Below, one piece after another: positions 58,137-64,000 of a DNA stretch of 64,000 nucleotides (the stretch's first letter is position 1; the number at the start of each line of letters is the position of its first letter). Position numbers and translations under genes: made by a program. The DNA is from Serinus canaria. Its lineage: Eukaryota; Chordata; Aves; Passeriformes; Fringillidae. The notes under the pieces are model-generated. The model worked only from the letters and a program-made list of their open reading frames with translations, did no database searches and was not told where the DNA came from. The stretch spans positions 8,979,219-9,043,218 of the forward strand of contig NC_066323.1 of assembly GCF_022539315.1 (NCBI RefSeq), in the 5' to 3' direction.

Positions 58137-58243
58137 AATTTCTGCAGCACAAAGAAGGCTGCCTTTGTTCCAAGGGGTAGCACACTATTTATCTTAAACC
58201 TTCTCCACAATGCTGGTGCTGTTGGCTCCGGCCTCGGGACACG

Positions 58244-58375
58244 CAGAATCACAGAACTGCTAGGTTTGGGAAGGACCTCTGGCGATCATCCAGTCCAACC
58301 CCCTGCCAAAGCAGGGTCACCTGGAGCAGATGACACAGAACTCGTCCAAGTGGGTTCTGAAGGTCTCCAGCAGAA
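58244..58375 (-). mobile_element. CR1 LINE 3' end, opposite orientation
   Basis: It reads CAGAATCACAGAACTG...GGAAGGACCTCTGGCGATCA and CCAGTCCAACCCCCTGCC, the reverse complement of a CR1 tail. It abuts the PDE6D CpG island and faces the other CR1 copy 110 bp away. Confidence 0.88.
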
Positions 58376-58698
58376 GCCGCTCCGGGTCTGAGCACCCGGG
58401 TCGACCGCACCACCCGAGTTCAAGGGCGGAACTCCGCCGAGCAGACCCAGAGACGAAACCTCGGGACCCCCACTGCCAGGGGAGAAGCGCCAGCCAAGCT
58501 CCAGCGGCTCCGGGCCGTTCGGCCGCCGCTGACTAGGCCCGGGGCAGCTTCTCACCCCCTCGACTGCTCCCCGCTGAGGCTTCCCGGCCCAGGGACCGCC
58601 CGGTCATCCTGCGGCGCCTCCATCGCGGCCACGTCAGGCCCAACCGAAGAGTCTCGGCGACCGCTGCGCACCCACCCTTGAATGAGGGAGAGCGCTGT

Positions 58699-58772
58699 CT
58701 GATTGGTCAGGAGCGCTGTCATTCCTCAGCCAGAAGGCAGGGCGAGGAGGGGACGGCAGCGGCTGATTGGTC
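58699..58772 (+). promoter_or_regulatory. PDE6D: paired inverted CCAAT boxes
   Basis: CTGATTGGTC occurs at 58699-58708 and again at 58763-58772. It is the reverse orientation of the NF-Y CCAAT motif. The pair sits 165-238 bp upstream of the PDE6D ATG, a normal distance for NF-Y control. Confidence 0.75.
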
Positions 58773-58936
58773 GGTGCTGCGGCGGGCGGCCGCTGGCGGC
58801 CGCTGGGGTTGGTTGCGCCGGGCAGTGGCGGGTGCGCGGGAGGGAGGGGCGGGGGGTCCTGAGGCTCCGCTGTCACCGCCGCGCTCCCGCCAGGCCCGGC
58901 CCAGCCCCGTCCGCCCGCCCGCGGCGCGGCAGGACC

Positions 58937-58986
58937 ATGTCGGCTACGGACGAGCGGGCCAAGGAGATCCTCCGCGGCTTCAAGCT
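58937..58986 (+). CDS. PDE6D: PDE6D coding exon 1 (partial gene, runs off right end)
   Basis: PDE6D (PrBP/delta) is a soluble immunoglobulin-like beta-sandwich chaperone that binds prenylated cargo such as PDE6 catalytic subunits, Ras-family GTPases and INPP5E, and releases it through ARL2/ARL3. The exon encodes MSATDERAKEILRGFK plus two bases of the next Leu, closely matching the human start MSAKDERAREILRGFKL. The ATG has ACC before it (GGACCATGT). The inferred donor is CT before GTATCC, phase 2. Later exons, starting with NWMNLRDAETGK in mammals, were not found up to the window end. Head-to-head placement with COPS7B agrees with the human locus. Confidence 0.92.
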
Positions 58987-61900
58987 GTATCCTCCGTGCG
59001 GGGGCCGTGGGCGGCGCGGGGGGCGCGGGGATCGCCGCCCCGCTCTGGCGAGGCCCCTGGGGCGGGAGGGGGGTTGCCATGGCAACGCGGTTCTCAATGG
59101 CGTCCGCGCTCCGGCGGTGGCGGGAGGGTCCCTCAGGGCTGGGACCGGCCCTGAGCCGGCTGGGGCGGGGGGACGAGGAAGCAGGCCCATGACACCGGGG
59201 CCGGTGTCCCGTCCCTGCCCCGCGGGTGAAGGGGTCCTCGCGGCCAAAGTCCTCAGCCGGGTGGCGGTGACCACCGCCCCTCCGGCCCCTGCCCGGCGCT
59301 GAGAGGGGCTGGGCCGGGGGCGGCGGCCTCGGGCAGCAGGAGCCCCCCACCCGCAGCGAGGACAGCTTACAGAGGGCAGGTGAAGTAGCTCTGCGCCAGG
59401 AGGATCTGATCCTTTTCCCTCCTGCCTGCGCTTAAGCACCTCTGCTTGGAAAGGAAATACCTGGTCGTCAGGTCCAGGAGCTGCTAAACACCTTGTTCCT
59501 TGTCATACCGTGAGGTACTGGCACATGTGTTGGTCTTGCAGTGTCTTTTATTGCTGACGTATTCTGCGTGTAGATGCCTTTCTGTGCAGCTCGTTTAAAA
59601 ACTTTTCATGTTGTGGCTTTCAAAAAGCATTCTGATTTTATGCCTGTGGTACCTGGATGTGAATTTAAAGCTGATGAAATAAGATAGATCTGAGCTTGGA
59701 AGAGAAGCGAGAGCCTTTGTGCACCTTCCATCCCAGGATTTCAGCAAAGTGGAGAAAGACTCGACCTAAAGGCCCGTGTTCAAACTAAGGGTGTGAGAAA
59801 TAGAGTAGCTTTATTTTACATGTGGAATATTTTACTGAAGTAAATTCTTCTAAGCTTAGAAGGCAAATGCAAGCTTGCTATCTTGCCCTTTAGGTTGTTG
59901 TTAGATATTGTTGTGAGTTCATTTATATTTCTTTTTTTATAATAAAAAGGACAGAGGTGAAGGAAATATCCTCTTGATCAAAACATATTATTTCTAAACA
60001 GGGTGGTGGGGCTTTTTGTCCTGTGAGATGTTCATAATCTCTATGCCAGCTGTAGCAGGATTTGATTTTCTAGGTTGGATTTCGACAGATAGCTTTTATC
60101 AAACTATAAGCAGCTGTTTTTCTTGACTTTTATAGAATCATTGCAGTCTCCCCCAGCTGTTAGTACTGCATCTGGTTCCTTTGCTTCTGTGCTGGCACTA
60201 TTGACAGTTCTTTGTATTTATGAAGATGTAGAATTTTAGCTGTCAAAACATAAATTAAAAACCTTTTGTGCTGGCAATTAGAAGAATAAGCTTCTGACAA
60301 GACCAGACTAAGCTGGTGGTAGAAGTGAGGAGTGCCTTGAAAGTTAAGCCTAAGGAGCAAAGTTTTAAGTGCTTTTTGCATGTGTTTGTACATAGTCTTT
60401 ATTGGATAGCAGAATTTACATAAAGGCCTTTGTCCAAGTCTGAATGAAATAATACTTTTTGTTGTTTGCTGTCTTAAAGAGAAAATGCTTTTTTGCTCTT
60501 TGAGAGGAAGGATGCCAGACAACAAGCTGATCTCAAGCAGCCATAGCATAGACAAGAAACTTTATTAGAAGCACTCTGCAGTCTGTGTTGAAGTGTCTCA
60601 GGTCTAGTCTTCCTGTTTTGTCCTTGCAAAAAAAACCCCTCAAAACTTTATTTACTTCTGGCAGGACAGTTTAAGTCAAAATCTGGACCACACTTCTCCA
60701 AAAACATGGTAGAGTACTTTGATAGTTGCCACAGGGGCCATGTAGTGCAAAGTCTGATAAGCAGGAAAGTCTGGAGAAGCATTTCATAACTGAAACTTTT
60801 AGCAAGTTGAAATAGTTGAGAAACATCTATGTTGTCTTTAGTAAACCAGAAGAGAGGCTGAGCAGACATTCCTCATTTATGAGGAAGCCTTGAGACACCA
60901 CACCATCCCCACAGGAAGCTGCTCATGCCCGGCTGTGACCACGCTCCCTGCAAGGGAGACATCAGCTCAGCCTTCCCTTCCTCTGTCCAAGGGCAGGGTC
61001 TGTTCCAGGGACAATTGCAGTTTAGAGATGCTTTAGCTTCCAGCCACCCTATTGCTGCATATACTCATTTAATGAATAGAAAGGAAGAGAGAAATGTGTT
61101 CTGAAAAACTGTTCAGTTTATACTTTGAGTATCTGAAAAATTTCTCCTCTGCTCCCACAAGGGAGGGAGTTCAGCTCCACCAACTTAAGCACATCTGCAA
61201 CCTTGGCACTTGCTTTCAGCACAAGAGAGGAGCATGGCATTGAACCCAGGGGCTGTGTGCAAGGGATACTTTGGGAGGCAGGAACAGTTGCTAGGGCCAG
61301 AAGCACCACTGAGGAATCAGGCTTCCAAAATAATCCCTAATTTTAACACAACAGCAGGCACTCTAGCTGGAAGTCCAGTTCATATTGAGTAATCAGAGTT
61401 TCCTCAAAGAATTCTGTTCACTTGTGGTTCCTGAAAACGGGTTAATTACAAGCTTTCCAGCTCATTTGGGCATGCTGGATGATTGGAGCACGTGGAAATT
61501 AAATTATAGCCTAAATCCACCCTCTAATTTCAATGCAAAGTTAGGTTTTCCTTCCTCTATGACACTAGTGCGGAAACATGTTGTGACTAATGTCCCAAAA
61601 TCCAAGCCAGGAACATTTATTACCTCTTCTCATAGATTTTGCTATTTTAAAAATATTAAAACCAAGGCAAATATACTGGCAAGAAAATGAGAATATTATA
61701 CATTATTACATTTATCCTGAGAATTTTTGTGGCACCAGTTAATATTGAACACTAACAGTCCAATAAAAATGCTGCAGAAAAATTTTGAAAGCAGACAACA
61801 AATAGAGCTCATCACTTGTTCAGGGACAATATTTGCTAACAGGGCTTGTAAGTGTATTTATCAACAAACTGCTCTGAAGGCACTTGTCTGAACAGCAGTT

Positions 61901-64000
61901 GTTACACCCAACATAATATCTACAGGTAGTTTAGTGCTATGAAAATGCACTTGTTTGGCTACAAGCAGCATCAGTCCAGTTGGTAACTGAAGATCCATTT
62001 GTGTGAAGTATTAGCCAAGTCTTATTTCTGCAAGTATTTATGCACATCTGGTCCTGTGATCTCAAATGCATGAAATTCGATTATGCCTTTTTTTTTTCGC
62101 CTCTGGAAGATGGGAGAGTTACTCTGTCAAGATACAGAAGGGCATTTTACTTGACCCTCACTTACTCTTTCAACACATTCTTCAGATTTTGTTCTGTCAT
62201 TTTATCTTCAGTGTGTAATGTTAAATGCATGTATTTAACATCCTTTATGAAAAGAAAATAACACCAGTGATGTACTTCCCCAACAGTCAAAGTTCAGGAT
62301 TCATGGCTCCCCCTCAACAACTTCCTTAATTTTTGGGTTGCCTCTTTACCTTTGTTCTGAGATCAACTAGCACAGGATTTTTTTTTCAAAATGTGCTAGA
62401 ATAAGGTTCCTGTAGATAGTTACCCTGTTTAGTGTGGTTTACCAGCATTTGGAAAGCATCCGTGCTGTAGGTTAGAAATATCCAGTTCTGGTTTGCAGCA
62501 GATTCACATCTAGCTCTTGAGGGACCACAGTCCAACTTCTTTAAGCAGTTCTTTCTGTGAAGTTTCAGTCAGAACAGCAAAGAGGAGAAAACCCAAAAGA
62601 GTTGGTGTATTCTCACAGGATGGTTCAAGTGCCATGTCTTGCCTCTCAACACAGGAGTAAAGACATTTGCTTTCTGTTATAAATCTTACAAATCAAACAA
62701 AATATCACCTTTTATTTGCTTCTGTACAGAGAAGTCTTATAAAAATCTCTCTAGGATTAATTGTCCTGTAGCTGTTTATCAGTTTAGGGTAAGTTTTTCC
62801 ATGAACTTCGTTTGAAGGCCATGTAGTAGCCTATTCTTCAGAAGTCTCCTGAAACAAGGCAATGCAGTGAACATAAGCAAGAAGAGACAATATTAACTGA
62901 CAGTATTAACTCTAGAACAATTACAGAGTTATGAAATTCGTGTTTGTGGTCAGTGTAAATATACACCTGTAGCTCAAGCACTCCAACACTTGCAGGCAAA
63001 ACTTCTCATGTCAAAGGCTGGCCTACTTTCCTACAGTCCTCAAATTTCCCTGTGCAACATCTTCCCAGCTCCCAGAGCTTTTTCCAGCTTTATTCTCACC
63101 ATTGTGTTTCTGCCTAGGAAGTCTTCCTAGCACAGCATTATTCTCTTTGAAAGATGGGTAGAGCTGTAGTGAAAATACAGTTATACCAGGATCACTAGGA
63201 ATATCTATGAGCTTTATATTACTCTGCAGACAGGGAAAGTTCCACTTCCAACTTCATCTCGGTCTGCTGAACACACAGGAACTGAAGTTAATGACAGTCT
63301 TGTTCATCAGTTTCTAGAATAGTCACTGGAATTTTGGACTAGTTTGATGCAGCATTCCAAAGTTGAGCAATCTAATTAGAAGCAACATTGAAATAAGTTT
63401 CCAGTTTCATTGTTAGGCTGGTAGGTGTTTGGCAGGTTATTCATTTGAAATGCTTACCTGCTGCTGTGTTTACAAAACTAACAAGGGAGCAGCTTTAATT
63501 GGCTAAAAGAAAAAAACCTCCCCTTTGTTTTGAGGTTTCCTCTGTGCACTTCCTCAAATCTCACTCTGTTAGACTCCTTGCAATGGAATAGAAAGACAAA
63601 CAATCAGTTTCATGGGTTAAAAGGAGACACTAGCCACCCAAAAGATGGAACAGGACTTGCCAGAAGCTGGGACATGTACTCTGTAGAGACCCAAAGCAGA
63701 ACTTGCACGTAGCTTGCTTGCTCTAATGCAATTTTAAAACACCCTGGAAAACATGAGTGTGTTCTCCCTCATCCATATTTCTGGTTTTTTGAACCCTTTT
63801 ACTTTCTACAGAACTTAAAATACTTTACAAGCCAGAGTTGTCCACATTCCCAGTTAGTCTTACTGGAACAAGTTCCCACCCTGTCAGCATTGAGAGGTCT
63901 TTGTTTCAGAGACCAGTTTCACCCAGAAGCTTTAGACAGGTTGTAGTTGGTAGTTGAATGTCACAATAGTCAAGATACCTTTACCATATCAGAATTATTT
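58987..64000 (+). other. PDE6D: PDE6D intron 1 (start)
   Basis: After the CpG island, about 4.6 kb of AT-rich sequence with no recognised exon, repeat family or RNA gene. The second PDE6D coding exon is not within the window by eye. Confidence 0.7.

Larger units (their letters stand above)
54480..58380. other. intergenic region between divergent COPS7B and PDE6D
   Basis: About 4 kb containing three CR1 LINE remnants (54605-54792, 57765-58136 and 58244-58375). Between them there is no recognisable gene; frames up to 154 codons near 56146-56610 have no family features. Confidence 0.65.
58380..59350 (+). promoter_or_regulatory. PDE6D: CpG island promoter of PDE6D
   Basis: A GC-rich island that spans the first coding exon, with no TATA box. 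It creates long shadow frames on both strands (for example 58634-59350 minus). Confidence 0.8.

Noticed and set aside
58634..59350. 238-codon minus-strand frame over the PDE6D promoter
   Set aside because: It is a CpG-island artefact with Pro/Ala/Arg-rich composition and no splice structure.

Overview
The window is eukaryotic nuclear DNA and almost certainly from a bird. It has a vertebrate exon-intron layout, CpG-island promoters and several CR1 LINE 3' ends, and its gene order matches the vertebrate block DIS3L2 - NPPC - COPS7B - PDE6D (human 2q37.1). There are no bacterial, phage, CRISPR or tRNA/rRNA features. Most long open reading frames here are chance frames in GC-rich sequence.

From left to right: (1) About 1-21.2 kb is the 5' part of DIS3L2 on the minus strand (cytoplasmic 3'-5' exonuclease for uridylated RNA). 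Two exons at 2398-2540 and 2836-2994 match the N-terminus of vertebrate DIS3L2. A third exon at 18062-18781 has a 232-codon open frame and joins them in phase. A likely non-coding first exon ends at 21176 in a CpG island. (2) About 21.6-31.8 kb is intergenic, with short tandem repeats and a possible conserved element. (3) 31.8-35.7 kb is NPPC (C-type natriuretic peptide) on the plus strand, with TATA box, two coding exons and an AU-rich 3' UTR exon. It is complete. (4) About 35.7-45.5 kb is intergenic between convergent genes. (5) 45574-54.2 kb is COPS7B (COP9 signalosome subunit 7b) on the minus strand. All six coding exons are found and give 264 codons, the human length. (6) About 54.2-58.9 kb is intergenic between divergent genes and holds three CR1 pieces and a hairpin. 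(7) From 58937 is PDE6D (prenyl-binding chaperone, PDE6 delta) on the plus strand. Only coding exon 1 and part of a long first intron are present.

The genes are functionally unrelated: RNA decay, a secreted peptide hormone, cullin deneddylation and trafficking of prenylated proteins. They are held together by conserved synteny, not by co-regulation. The observation most worth following is the apparent long N-terminal extension of DIS3L2. No wholly new system was found. Exon edges were placed by reading splice signals and by comparison with remembered family sequences, so untranslated ends are approximate.
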